Assembly (NCBI GenBank): GCA_026770585.1
Contig: MU646305.1
Coordinates: 736,949 to 748,926, forward strand
Length of the DNA: 11,978 bases
Reading direction: 5' to 3'
Source of the DNA: Baffinella frigidus
Lineage: Eukaryota > Cryptophyceae > Cryptomonadales > Baffinellaceae
In this document: piece by piece, positions 1 through 7,100 of the stretch
Numbering within the stretch: the first letter of the stretch is position 1
How the letters are laid out: every line of letters begins with the position of its first letter
Program-made: the position numbers and the translations under genes
The notes under the pieces: generated by a model
Told to the model about the DNA's origin: nothing
What the model saw: only the letters and a program-made list of their open reading frames with translations
Database searches by the model: none

Positions 1-117
1 GGGTTTAGGGTTGGGGGTTTAGGGTTTAGGGTTGGGTTCCGGGTTTAGGGTTCAGGGTTCAGGGTTCAGGGTTCAGGATTTAGGGTTTAGAGGTTAGGGT
101 TTAGGGTTTAGGGTTTA
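1..117 (+). repeat. Degenerate telomere-like (TTTAGGG-type) tract, G-rich on plus strand
   Basis: Tandem GGGTTTAGGG-type units mixed with TTCAGGG and GGGTTGGG variants fill the left edge. TTTAGGG is the plant and algal type telomere unit. At the left end of a chromosome the plus strand should read CCCTAAA, so this orientation argues for an interstitial tract rather than the true end, unless the assembled contig starts inside a longer tract. The last repeats supply the stop codon for the minus-strand relic next to it. Confidence 0.85.
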
Positions 118-849
118 GACCCGGGGAGCTGCTGCTGCACCCCGACCAGCGTGAGCTTGACGGCGTGGAGAAGTAGCAGCCACTCCGGGTTGCGGAGCCC
201 CGGCGGTCCTGGCGCGCGGGCGAGGAAGCGCACCGTGATGGACCGCCCCACAACTTTGTCGCGCTCCGGGGTGGTCTCCCCTGCGTCCCTGACCACCGAC
301 CAGCAGAAGCTGTCGAAGTCGTGGCCGTCCTGCGCCTCGAGTGACACGCGGATGTTGCCGCGCGCCTCCACCGGCACCCAAACTGTAAGGTCGTGAAAGG
401 ACGGGCTCTGGTGCGCGATGTTCCCGCTCTTCAACTCGATGGCGATCAGCCCGCCCCCCGCCTGCGTGGTGTGGGCGTGCTCCAACGCACCCAGCTTCAG
501 CAGCTTGCGCGTTTGAGCAATCGCTGCCTTGAGGATCGCTGGCCGGCGGGACTGTCCAGGCACGAGCCCACGAGGTTGCCCAGGCTCTGCGAAACAACAT
601 CACACCCATCAGCGTCGGGCAAAAGTAGCATGGAAGAGGTATTATTCATATCCCCCCGTATTCATATCCCCCGACAAAGAAGAAGGCTGCGGCAGTGAGG
701 GCGGGGTAATCACTTGAGTCAGTGACGAGATCGTCCAGCGTGCTCCAGAGTTCGTCCGTCTCCTCTCTGATTCCGCGTTTGTGCCCCATCGCCTCTGCCA
801 GGAGGCGAATGAACCTTTGGGGCCTTACTGGGTACCGATCGGGCTCCCA
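118..849 (-). pseudogene. Frame-broken, truncated protein-coding relic (unknown family)
   Basis: Three consecutive stretches on the minus strand read as convincing protein, each in a different frame from its neighbour. Fragment 1 (about 849 to 667) begins WEPDRYPVRPQRFIRLLAEA and ends near FFFVGG. Fragment 2 (about 652 to 541) contains SMLLLPDADGCDVVSQSL and ends near LDSPAGQ. Fragment 3 (about 545 to 118) contains AILKAAIAQTRKLLKLGALE, then NIRVSLEAQDGHDFDSFCWS, and ends VGVQQQLPG. Codon third positions are GC-rich as in the TPR gene. Fragments 1 and 2 are separated by a duplicated TATTCATATCCCCC motif with unequal C runs, and fragments 2 and 3 by a one-base frame change near 540. The 5' side stops at an in-frame TGA beside a repeat; the 3' side runs into telomere-like DNA and stops at 108-110. 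No family was recognised. Short introns cannot be excluded for one junction (CGCAG at about 590 could be an acceptor), but no phase-compatible GT donor was found. Confidence 0.6.
643..673. repeat. Tandem duplication of a 15/16-bp motif in the relic
   Basis: TATTCATATCCCCCCG (643-658) is followed directly by TATTCATATCCCCCG (659-673). The copies differ only in C-run length, 6 against 5. On the minus strand this is where the open frame of fragment 1 ends and that of fragment 2 begins, so duplication plus homopolymer slippage explains the break. Confidence 0.8.
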
Positions 850-853
850 TCAA

Positions 854-928
854 ATTCTTATAAATGCTATCCTAGGCATGGGCAAGATGCCCAAAATAGA
901 ATCAACCAACCTTAACATAGCACAAAAT
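854..928. repeat. Short dispersed hairpin repeat, copy 1 (GGCATGGGC family)
   Basis: The stretch GCTATCCTAGGCATGGGC-AAGATGCC followed by CAAAATA...AACATAGCACAAAA recurs at 2108-2175 with about 85% identity, and its first part again at 2301-2340. The copy at 2113-2138 has perfect arms, GGTATCTT and AAGATACC, around a 10-base loop. Here it lies immediately upstream of the last readable codon of the minus-strand relic and probably truncated it. Confidence 0.6.
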
Positions 929-1108
929 TATTACGTTTTTTTTCCTCCGGATGGGCCCGCCTGGGTGAAGTAAAACTCGCACAGCTACATTCTGTACAGC
1001 CTGGGGAAAATCCCTGCACATCCACCTTTCTCTCTCACTTTGGCTGGCTTTTAGGGGTCGAGCTGCTTTACAACATTTATGTAAAGCAACTCTGGCTGAT
1101 GCCACACA
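929..1108. other. No gene seen; unassigned spacer
   Basis: I see no credible open frame, RNA gene or strong repeat here. The stretch has an oligo-T run (about 936-943) and unremarkable mixed sequence up to the first SINE-like unit. Confidence 0.5.
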
Positions 1109-1402
1109 ATCCCTCTCACCTTGTGGGGTATCCGTGGTTGGAGCTCCCATACCTCAACCATGGGATACCATGAGCCTCAGAACCAGGCTGACTTGGGTTC
1201 GGTGTGTGTGATGAGCGCGATTTTCTGGATCAACTCAAGCACCCCAAGAGAGCCACCCTGTATCCCCTCTTCACGAGCCTCTGCACTGGAGAGCGAAACG
1301 CGATCCGAAAGCAAAAATGCTTTCTCTGCAGTCCTTTCTACGGAAGGGCGTGTCGTTGGGCTATGTTGGGAGAAATTAAAACCTAAAGGACCTAAAGGAC
1401 GC
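1109..1402 (+). mobile_element. SINE-like family A, copy 1 (longest)
   Basis: This is one of two longest copies of a dispersed unit of about 290 bp. It starts ATCCCTCTCACCTTGTGGGG, passes a CATGG-GATA-CCATG hairpin and a GACTTGGGTTCGGTGTGTG block, then a conserved CTGCACTGGAGAGCGAAACG and GAAAGCA-AAAA-TGCTTTC hairpin. It ends in a tandem 9-mer tail, CCTAAAGGA repeated. A variable-number oligomer tail, 5'-truncated copies and insertion in both orientations are typical of non-LTR-dependent SINEs. GGTTCGGTG weakly resembles a Pol III B box, but no convincing A box is seen, so tRNA origin is not established. Short reading frames inside are not maintained between copies. Confidence 0.6.
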
Positions 1403-1407
1403 AGAAC

Positions 1408-1556
1408 CACCCTTTATCCCCTCTTCACGAGCCTCTGCACTGGAGAGCGAAACGCGATCCGAGAGCAAAAATGCTTTCTCTGCAGTCCTTTCTACGGAAG
1501 GGCGTGTCGTTGGGCTATGTTGGGCGAAATTAAAATCTAAAGGACCTAAAGGACGC
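1408..1556 (+). mobile_element. SINE-like family A, copy 2 (5'-truncated)
   Basis: Nearly identical to the last 150 bases of copy 1, from CACCCTTTATCCCCTCTTCA through GGGCTATGTTGGGCGAAATT to two CCTAAAGGA tail units. It is joined head-to-tail to the tail of copy 1 and lacks the first half of the element. Confidence 0.7.
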
Positions 1557-1660
1557 AATGCTTTCTCTGCAGATCTCTTCTAAGGAACGGCGTGTCATTG
1601 GGCTATGTTGGGAGCATTTAAAACCTAAAGGACTTAAAGGACGCGTGACCTAAAGGACGC
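1557..1660 (+). mobile_element. SINE-like family A, copy 3 (more strongly 5'-truncated)
   Basis: Begins inside the element at ATGCTTTCTCTGCAG, is more diverged (AGGAACGGCGTGTCATTGGG) and ends with two tail units, followed by GCGTGACCTAAAGGACGC, an extra tail unit. Confidence 0.65.
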
Positions 1661-1681
1661 GGCGGGTCGTTTTTGGAGGTG

Positions 1682-1972
1682 ATCCCTTTCACCTTGTGGG
1701 GTATTCGTGATTGAAGCTCTTAAACTTCAACCATGGGATACCATGAGCCTCAAAGGAGGCTGACTTGGGTTCGGTGTGTGTGCGAGCCTGTGCCTCATTG
1801 GCCTAACTCAAACACCCCAACAGAGCCACCCTTTATCCCCTCCTCACGAGCCTCTGCACTGGAGAGCTAAACGCGATCCGAAAGCAAAAATGCTTTCTCT
1901 GCAGTCCTTTCTACGGAAGGGCGTGTCGTTGGGCTATGTTGGGAGAAATTCAAACCTAAAGGACCTAAAGGA
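1682..1972 (+). mobile_element. SINE-like family A, copy 4 (longest, diverged)
   Basis: Same architecture as copy 1 from ATCCCTTTCACCTTGTGGGG to the double CCTAAAGGA tail. It is preceded by GATCCC and followed by GATCCC at 1971-1976, which may be a short target-site duplication, although ATCCCT also begins copy 1. Confidence 0.65.
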
Positions 1973-1982
1973 TCCCCCACAT

Positions 1983-2055
1983 GTCCGTAAAATCTGAGAC
2001 CCCAACTTTCAATTCTGTTTCACGAATTAAGAATTTGGTCTCAGATTTTACTGAC
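1983..2055. mobile_element. Small inverted-repeat element with 19-bp arms
   Basis: GTCCGTAAAATCTGAGACC at 1983-2001 pairs with GGTCTCAGATTTTACTGAC at 2037-2055, 18 of 19 positions, around a 35-base spacer that itself contains AATTCT/AGAATT. It may be a miniature foldback element. No target-site duplication is obvious. Confidence 0.65.
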
Positions 2056-2107
2056 AAGTAAGGGAACATCATGTTACCACACAAAACGCCTGCTTTCCCA
2101 CCCTCAC

Positions 2108-2175
2108 TTTTATGGTATCTTAGGCATGGGCAAGATACCCAAAATATAATCAAGCAACCGTAACATAGCACAAAA
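2108..2175. repeat. Dispersed hairpin repeat, copy 2
   Basis: Matches 854-928 through GGCATGGGCAAGAT and AACATAGCACAAAA. Its first 26 bases form a perfect 8-bp hairpin, GGTATCTT/AAGATACC. Confidence 0.65.
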
Positions 2176-2177
2176 CC

Positions 2178-2208
2178 AATTTTTCGTCAAAAATCGGTTT
2201 TTTGACGT
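2178..2208. repeat. Overlapping short palindromes
   Basis: CGTCAAAAA-TCGG-TTTTTTGACG overlaps ACCAATTTTT-CGTC-AAAAATCGGT, so the same bases could fold into alternative hairpins. Confidence 0.55.
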
Positions 2209-2233
2209 TCCTGGCCTCCTTACCTCACGTTCT

Positions 2234-2437
2234 ATTGTCAAAATGGACTTCGCGCGGAATCGAGGTCAGGTCAGGAAATCAGGAAAATTTCCAAAAATGG
2301 ACTTTTATGCTATCTTAGGCATGGTTTTTATCTCAAAATAGCATCTCCCACCCACAAGATGACACAAAAAGACAAAAAGATAAAAAGTGTTGCTGACCTG
2401 ACCTCGATTTTTTGCGCGCGGAGCCCATTTCGACAAT
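2234..2437. mobile_element. Inverted-repeat (MITE-like) element with ~41-45-bp imperfect arms
   Basis: The left arm (2234-2274) runs ATTGTC, AAATGG, CT, CGCGCG, AATCGAGGTCAGGTCAG. The right arm (2393-2437) holds the reverse complement, CTGACCTGACCTCG, GCGCGCGGAGCCCATTTCGACAAT, with a few substitutions and a small indel. Inside is a third partial copy (2301-2340) of the GGCATGG hairpin repeat with ATGCTAT/ATAGCAT arms. No coding capacity is visible. Confidence 0.6.
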
Positions 2438-2750
2438 AAAAATCCGCGAGGAGCCCATTTCTACATTGCAGTTTTTTACGAGGACCGGGCCAGTTTTTTA
2501 CGAGGACTCGTCCGGTATTCAAGTGACGAGGTTCTTTGTACACGAAAAAAATCATTGCAATCCCTACTTGTTAATAACTAAGAAGCGGTTCATTTATTTA
2601 CACATGCGAGAACGAAACTGTTGTTGCTAGAGGGGAACCTTGGATAATACCAACACGGACGCCAAGGATGCATCCACACAAGGGCTCTTATCCGGAAAAC
2701 CTTTGTTCTCTTTCAGGAAATGAAAGGAAAATAGGTTCCCCCGAATGAGC
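2438..2750. other. No gene seen; short tandem repeats only
   Basis: The GGAGCCCATTTC block of the preceding element recurs at about 2451. CAGTTTTTTACGAGGAC occurs twice, at about 2469 and 2491. The rest is A/T-rich with no supportable open frame or RNA gene. Confidence 0.5.
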
Positions 2751-2904
2751 TCTGTCTGAGCAGGACCCCTCTAATTAAGGAGAAAACCACGGGGGGGGAG
2801 TGCAACATTGATTGAAAATGTGTCAAGGATGTTGTTGTTTGAGCTGGACCCCTCTAATTAAGAAGGAAACCACGGGGGGGGGTGCAACATTGATGGAAAA
2901 CGTG
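2751..2904. repeat. Tandem pair of ~72-bp repeats
   Basis: Two copies, about 2751-2822 and 2831-2904, share GACCCCTCTAATTAAG, AAACCACGGGGGGG and TGCAACATTGAT, then GAAAA. They differ by small indels and G-run length. Confidence 0.75.
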
Positions 2905-3047
2905 GCTTGTGGACCAGTTTCATGACAATCAATGTTGCTGAAAAACTGCAACTGGCTGTAGAGAGGGCCACAGGTTGGTTCAAAACTTTGGGGGGAGATT
3001 CAGGTGCAGGCTCAAAGCTTCAGGATAGAGGTGCCAGGCCAGAAGTC

Positions 3048-3160
3048 CCATGCTTGTTGCAACTCGTCTCCCACACATTAATAAAGGCCAAAGGTACCAC
3101 CATGCTTGTAAAGGTGCTAAGTCAAAGGTACCATGCTTGTTGCAACTCGTCTCCCACACA
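3048..3160. repeat. Direct repeat with 83-bp spacing
   Basis: A perfect 30-base segment beginning CCATGCTTGTTGCAACTCGT occurs at 3048-3077 and 3131-3160. A partial copy, AAAGGTACCACCATGCTTG, lies between them at 3090-3108. Open frames across it are low-complexity and not credible. Confidence 0.75.
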
Positions 3161-3272
3161 GTTTCCGACGCCTTCGCGAGGGAAAAAGGGCTCCAATTCC
3201 TGGTGCAACAGTTCCGCCCAAGACCAGCTTGGAAAATTACATGTCTGGGGCGGTAGTTATTTTCGAGTCAAG

Positions 3273-3510
3273 CCCTTTAGGTTTCCTTAGGTCCTTTAAG
3301 TCCTTTAGGTTTTAATTTCTCTCAACATTTGCCAACGACACGCCGTTCCGTAGAGGGGATCTGCAGAGAAAGAATTTTTGCTTTCGGATCGCGTTTCGCT
3401 CTCTAGTGCAGAGGCTCGTGAAGAGGGGATTCAGGGTGGCTCTCTTGGGGTGTTTGATTGCTTCCAAGTAGGATCGCGCCCGCACACACACCGAATCCAA
3501 GTCAGCCTTA
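3273..3510 (-). mobile_element. SINE-like family A, copy 5 (reverse orientation, 5'-truncated)
   Basis: Read on the minus strand it starts within the element at AAGGCTGACTTGGATTCGG, keeps the body including GAAAGCAAAAATTCTTTC, and ends in four tail units of variable sequence, compared with two in most copies. 5' truncation and tail-length variation support a retroposed origin. Confidence 0.7.
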
Positions 3511-3555
3511 TGATTCCGTTATTTCCGATTTATTAGACAGGATTGTCGGTGTCAG

Positions 3556-3716
3556 CCCGTGCGAAAAATATGAGGCTCGTCACTTATTGACACTTATTGA
3601 CTTTATTCGAAAGTGAGAATGCACGGTGCAAGAATTGAGGCGAGGTTGACACTTATTGACACTTATTGACTTTATTCGAAAGTGAAATGCACGGCGCAGA
3701 AATGAGGCGAGCTTAG
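3556..3716. repeat. Tandem repeat, ~69-bp unit
   Basis: Units at 3581-3649 and 3650-3716 each contain CACTTATTGA twice, then CTTTATTCGAAAGTG, GCACGG and GAGGCGAG. A partial unit precedes them at about 3556-3580. Confidence 0.8.
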
Positions 3717-3751
3717 ACTTCGTTCAGGGTTATCACAAGTCGAAGTCTAAG
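3712..3751. repeat. 11-bp perfect inverted repeat
   Basis: CTTAGACTTCG (3712-3722) and CGAAGTCTAAG (3741-3751) flank an 18-base loop. Function unknown. Confidence 0.6.
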
Positions 3752-3780
3752 TCAAGGAGTAGGAAAACGTCTGGGTTCGT

Positions 3781-3799
3781 CCTTTAGGTCCTTTAGGTC
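3781..3799 (-). repeat. Isolated family A tail fragment
   Basis: TCCTTTAGGTCCTTTAGGTC is two tail units without any element body, in reverse orientation, just upstream of the TPR gene leader. Confidence 0.55.
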
Positions 3800-4102
3800 G
3801 GAATTCCCGAGCACAAAATGTTGGGGGAATTGGAGCCCTTTTTGGAGTTTTTTTTAACTTTTGCGCTGGTTTGTGCAGGTGAGCAGAGGATCGGGGAGGG
3901 GGAGCTGGCAGGAAAGGGGAAACGCGCAGCTCCCTGAGGCAGCACCGCCGGGATGGGGATCATGCAGGAAAGGGCAACGCGGCGGGACATCGGGAGGGGG
4001 AGCTCGCAGGAAAAGGGAAACACGCAGCTTCCGCGCGGACCGGAGGGGGTACGCGCGGGCTCCCTCCTTTCAGCTGTCTTTCCTCTGCCAGAGGACCTCT
4101 CC
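3800..4102 (+). promoter_or_regulatory. Upstream/leader region of the TPR gene with internal direct repeat
   Basis: A T-rich stretch (about 3846-3860) is followed by TGTGCAG. Two copies of a roughly 50-bp block, each with ATCGG..AGGGGGAGCT, GCAGGAAA and GGGAAAC.CGCAGCT, start near 3889 and 3984. TTTCCTCTGCCAG just before AGGACCTCTCC could be a 3' splice site of a leader intron. The main frame stays open back to 3953, so an upstream start (3953 or 3962) cannot be ruled out. No TATA box is evident. Confidence 0.4.
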
Positions 4103-7100
4103 ATGCCTCCGCCTCCCCGCCCGCTCTCAGGGCGGGACGCGACAGCGCTTTGCATCAAGGCACTCAAGCAGGAGAGCGAGGGAAGGGAGGAGGAGGCCGC
4201 GGTCAAGTATGAGGCGGCTTTGAATGCCCTGCTCACGAACCCTGGCGACGCTGACGTGCCCGAGATCGTCCTCACAGTCGTCTCCCGAGGATGCGGGTCC
4301 CGGGAAACCGTGGAGCGCGCCCGCGAAGCTCTCGTACCAGTCATCGCCAGCATCAAGAGCCTTTCTGCGTTCGGGGCGCTCGAGCTGCGCAGGAGTCTGG
4401 ACGCGCCCCTTTCCGCTGAGCACACCGGCGAGGACGAGCTGCTCCCTGGGAAGAAATCCGCAGCGGTCAACTTCGCGAGAGGCGCCTGCCGCACGTTCAA
4501 CCAGCGTAGAAACGGTGGAAAGTCGCAGTCGGGTGTCGCCCTGGTTGGTGGCGACAAAGAGACGGCCGACGGCGACCTCTTTGCGGCAATCACCACCCTC
4601 GCGGACATTCACCAGAGGCAGGCAAGACCCGCGCAACACCTCTCTGTGCTCAGAACGCCGTTCCCAAACAACGCTCAATCGTGTGGTGCCTGCGCGCCTT
4701 AGAGGTTGGGAGCTCCTGGGCGCAACCAGACCGACTGCTCACTGACAACGCACAAAACGCAGGGCGAGCACGACTTGGCGATCCAGAACTTCAAGAAGGC
4801 GCTGACGCTCTGCGCCAAGCCCATCGACCGCGCGCGCGTCCTCTCCTCCATGGCGTTTGCGCAAGCTCGCCAGGAGCGCAACCCGGCAGGTCACACAGCC
4901 CTGGCACCTAAACCAATAATGGCTCCAAGAGTGGACCGTTCTGAGAGCGTCACGTCTGGCGGCACGTCCTAGTTCAGTACCGCAGCGTCGTTGTTAGTAC
5001 GGGGGGATTTGCCGCGGGGGGGTTTGGCGTCCATCGATGAGGCCGTGGAGGAGAGGACATCGACCGCGCGCGCGCAAGAGAGAGAGAGATAGGTCCTTGA
5101 GGTTTAAAATGATGATAAGAGCCACCCTGGACGCAACATTAGGATATTTTGAAACCTCCTAAAAGTCAACTCCCCTTGAGATGCGGCCAGATCAGGCCGC
5201 ATCTCAAGGGGAGTTGACTTTTGGGAGGTCCAAAAAACCTTAATGTTGCCTCCAGGGTGGCCTTTCCCCGAAAATTTCAGTGGTGATTTTCGCGTGTCCT
5301 CTCCTCCATGGCGTTTTGCGCAAGCTCGCCAGGAGCGCACCCAGGCAGGTGACAGCACCCCAAACCCCAAACCCCAAACCCTAAACCCCAAACCCTAAAC
5401 CCTAAGATCTAATCCCAAAACCGGGTGATTGGGTTGAAAACCCTCAACCCTCAACCCTCAACCCTAAATCCTAAACCCCAAACACCAAACCCTAAACCCC
5501 ACACTCTAATCCCCAAACCCTAAACCCTAGACCCTAGACCTTAAATCCCAAACCCCAAACACCAAACCCTAAACCCTAAACCCTAAACCCCAATCCCCAA
5601 TCCCCAATCCCCTAAACCCCAAACCCTCGACCTTAAATCCCCAAACCCCAAACCCCAAACCCCAAACCCTAAACCCCAAACCTCAACCCAGCGATCCTGC
5701 TCTACCGCGAGGCACACGAGATCCTTCTTGGAATACCCGACATGGAGGATTCCGCACTGGAACTTGCTCTCATCATCTCAGGTCCCGCCCCGACCCGAGG
5801 GTGCGGGACCCGGAGCCCCTGTGATGACTGTTTGAGGATTCCGCACTAGAGGTGATGACTGTTTGAGGATTCCGCAGTAGAGCTCGCTCTCATCATCGCA
5901 GGTGCGTCCCCTGACTCCCTGTGTACTCAACGTGCCTCACCGTGCACAGTGGCTCACCGTGCACTGGAAGTCCCCCGCATCATCTCAGGCCACCTCCCTG
6001 TCTCCCTTGCGTACCAACCTGCATAGTGCGCATCACCTATCTCCAGGGCCTGCTGAACCATGTTCAGTAGCGTCTCATAACCTCAGGTTCGCTCTCACCA
6101 TCTCAGGTTCGCGCCCTGACCCCCCCCCGTCGCAACGTGTACAGTGCGCGTCACCTCTTTCCCGATCGATCTCGCTCTCGCTCTCGCTCTCGTACTGAAC
6201 GTAGTCAACAGTGCGAATCGTGGTTTCGTTGGTATCTGTGCTCAAGATGTAAGAAAAAAACGCCTCTAGGGCCCTACCTTGAGGGGTCTTAGGTTTAAGA
6301 AACGGAACCCTCCTTTCCGTTGCAAGGGCTTTGGTCGTCGTGGTCGTGTTTGACGATTTGTTTAACCTCGCTTTGCCCCCATCAGGCCTTTCCTGCCAGC
6401 GGAGCCCCGTCGGAACCAGTTGAGAAAATCTATTTTCTCAACCGCCATGAATTCGGAATTTCAAACGCAGTTTCGCGCGAAAATGGTTTCGCGGTACAGA
6501 TGCAACATTGTAGCGCCGGTTGCTTCAACCTCGCTTTCCCCCCCTTCAGGCCTCTCTTGCCAGCGGGGCGTTGTCGGAACCGCCGCCACCTCCGCGACAC
6601 CCCCCCAGGAGACACCCTCCAACAAGCCACCCTCGAACAAGGCTCCCTCGAAGAAGGTACCCCGCTACAGTTTCATCCTTCTTTATTACACTCATGTGTA
6701 AAGCCTTGAATGGTGTGATGAAAAGCTCTCAAATCTACTGCTGCCACGGAAGAGTGGCACTATCAAAAGCCTATAACTACTCCTATCAACGGCGGCAGTC
6801 CGTTGGCTGGTACCCCGCGAACCCTCAACCTATGCTGAACCGCGCCGCTGCATGTTTCCCCTTTCACAGAGCTCCACGTGGCGCCACCTTCGCACCCTTC
6901 AATCGCCCCTGCAGCAGCTCGCCCACCCTAATAATGCGCTGACAAGTCTGAATCATCAGCACCCAGCTGATTGCCACAACCCCACCACACTCACGCACCC
7001 CCCCCCCCGCCAGAAGCGCAACCCCGTCAAGCCTGGCTCTCGCGGCGGCGCCCCCCCCTCTGCACCGGAGGGCAAAGACGGCGCCCCCGCTGCACCGGAG

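Larger units (their letters stand above)
4890..5691 (+). other. Intron 2 of the TPR gene, carrying a hairpin and a telomere-like tract
   Basis: Donor GCAG|GTCACA and acceptor CCTCAACCCAG|CG give an 802-bp intron in phase 1; joining restores NPA-AILLYREAHEIL. From 5' to 3' the intron holds an unremarkable spacer, a broken copy of exon 2, a long hairpin element, the second part of the exon-2 copy and a telomere-like tract that runs to the acceptor. Confidence 0.7.
5782..6549 (+). other. Intron 3 of the TPR gene, built partly from exon and splice-site duplicates
   Basis: Donor CTCAG|GTCCCG and acceptor CCCCTTCAG|GC give 768 bp, phase 1. It contains two 31-bp tandem units derived from exon 3, repeated degenerate CATCATCTCAGGT-like donor segments, a (CTCTCG)n-like stretch near 6170-6192, and a decoy copy of the exon 4 acceptor near 6363-6417. 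No further coding exon could be supported. Confidence 0.55.

Noticed and set aside
1-117. True chromosome end
   Set aside because: Orientation is opposite to that expected at a left end, and the repeats are degenerate.
115-609. 164-codon minus-strand frame over the relic
   Set aside because: Ala/Arg/Gly/Pro-rich composition typical of the wrong frame; the frames with VRDAGETTPERDKVVGR and DADGCDVVSQ read as real protein.
1190-1215. Pol III B box / tRNA-derived head of family A
   Set aside because: GGTTCGGTG only partly fits GGTTCRANNC and no A box or cloverleaf could be drawn; left as a weak possibility only.
1121-1558. Open frames in family A repeats (both strands)
   Set aside because: Frames are not kept between copies and the repeat has SINE-like features; no protein motif.
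2960-3000. tRNA-like GGTTCAAAAC segment
   Set aside because: No matching acceptor stem or anticodon arm around it.
3793-4608. 271-codon open frame on the minus strand
   Set aside because: It lies antisense to exon 1 and its leader, is rich in Ser/Pro/Arg as expected from a GC-rich opposite strand, and shows no domain. The plus-strand frame has TPR helices and in-phase splicing.
4127-4678. 183-codon minus-strand open frame
   Set aside because: Antisense shadow of exon 1; no recognisable motif.
5692-5781. Reading exon 3 as a chance open stretch
   Set aside because: Kept as an exon: the phase-1 join to exon 2 completes a TPR helix (AILLYREAHEILL), which is unlikely by chance.
6520-6942. Open frame through exon 4 and intron 4 (PPPPPRHPPRRHPP)
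   Set aside because: Low-complexity product in a frame incompatible with exon 3 phase; runs through intron sequence.
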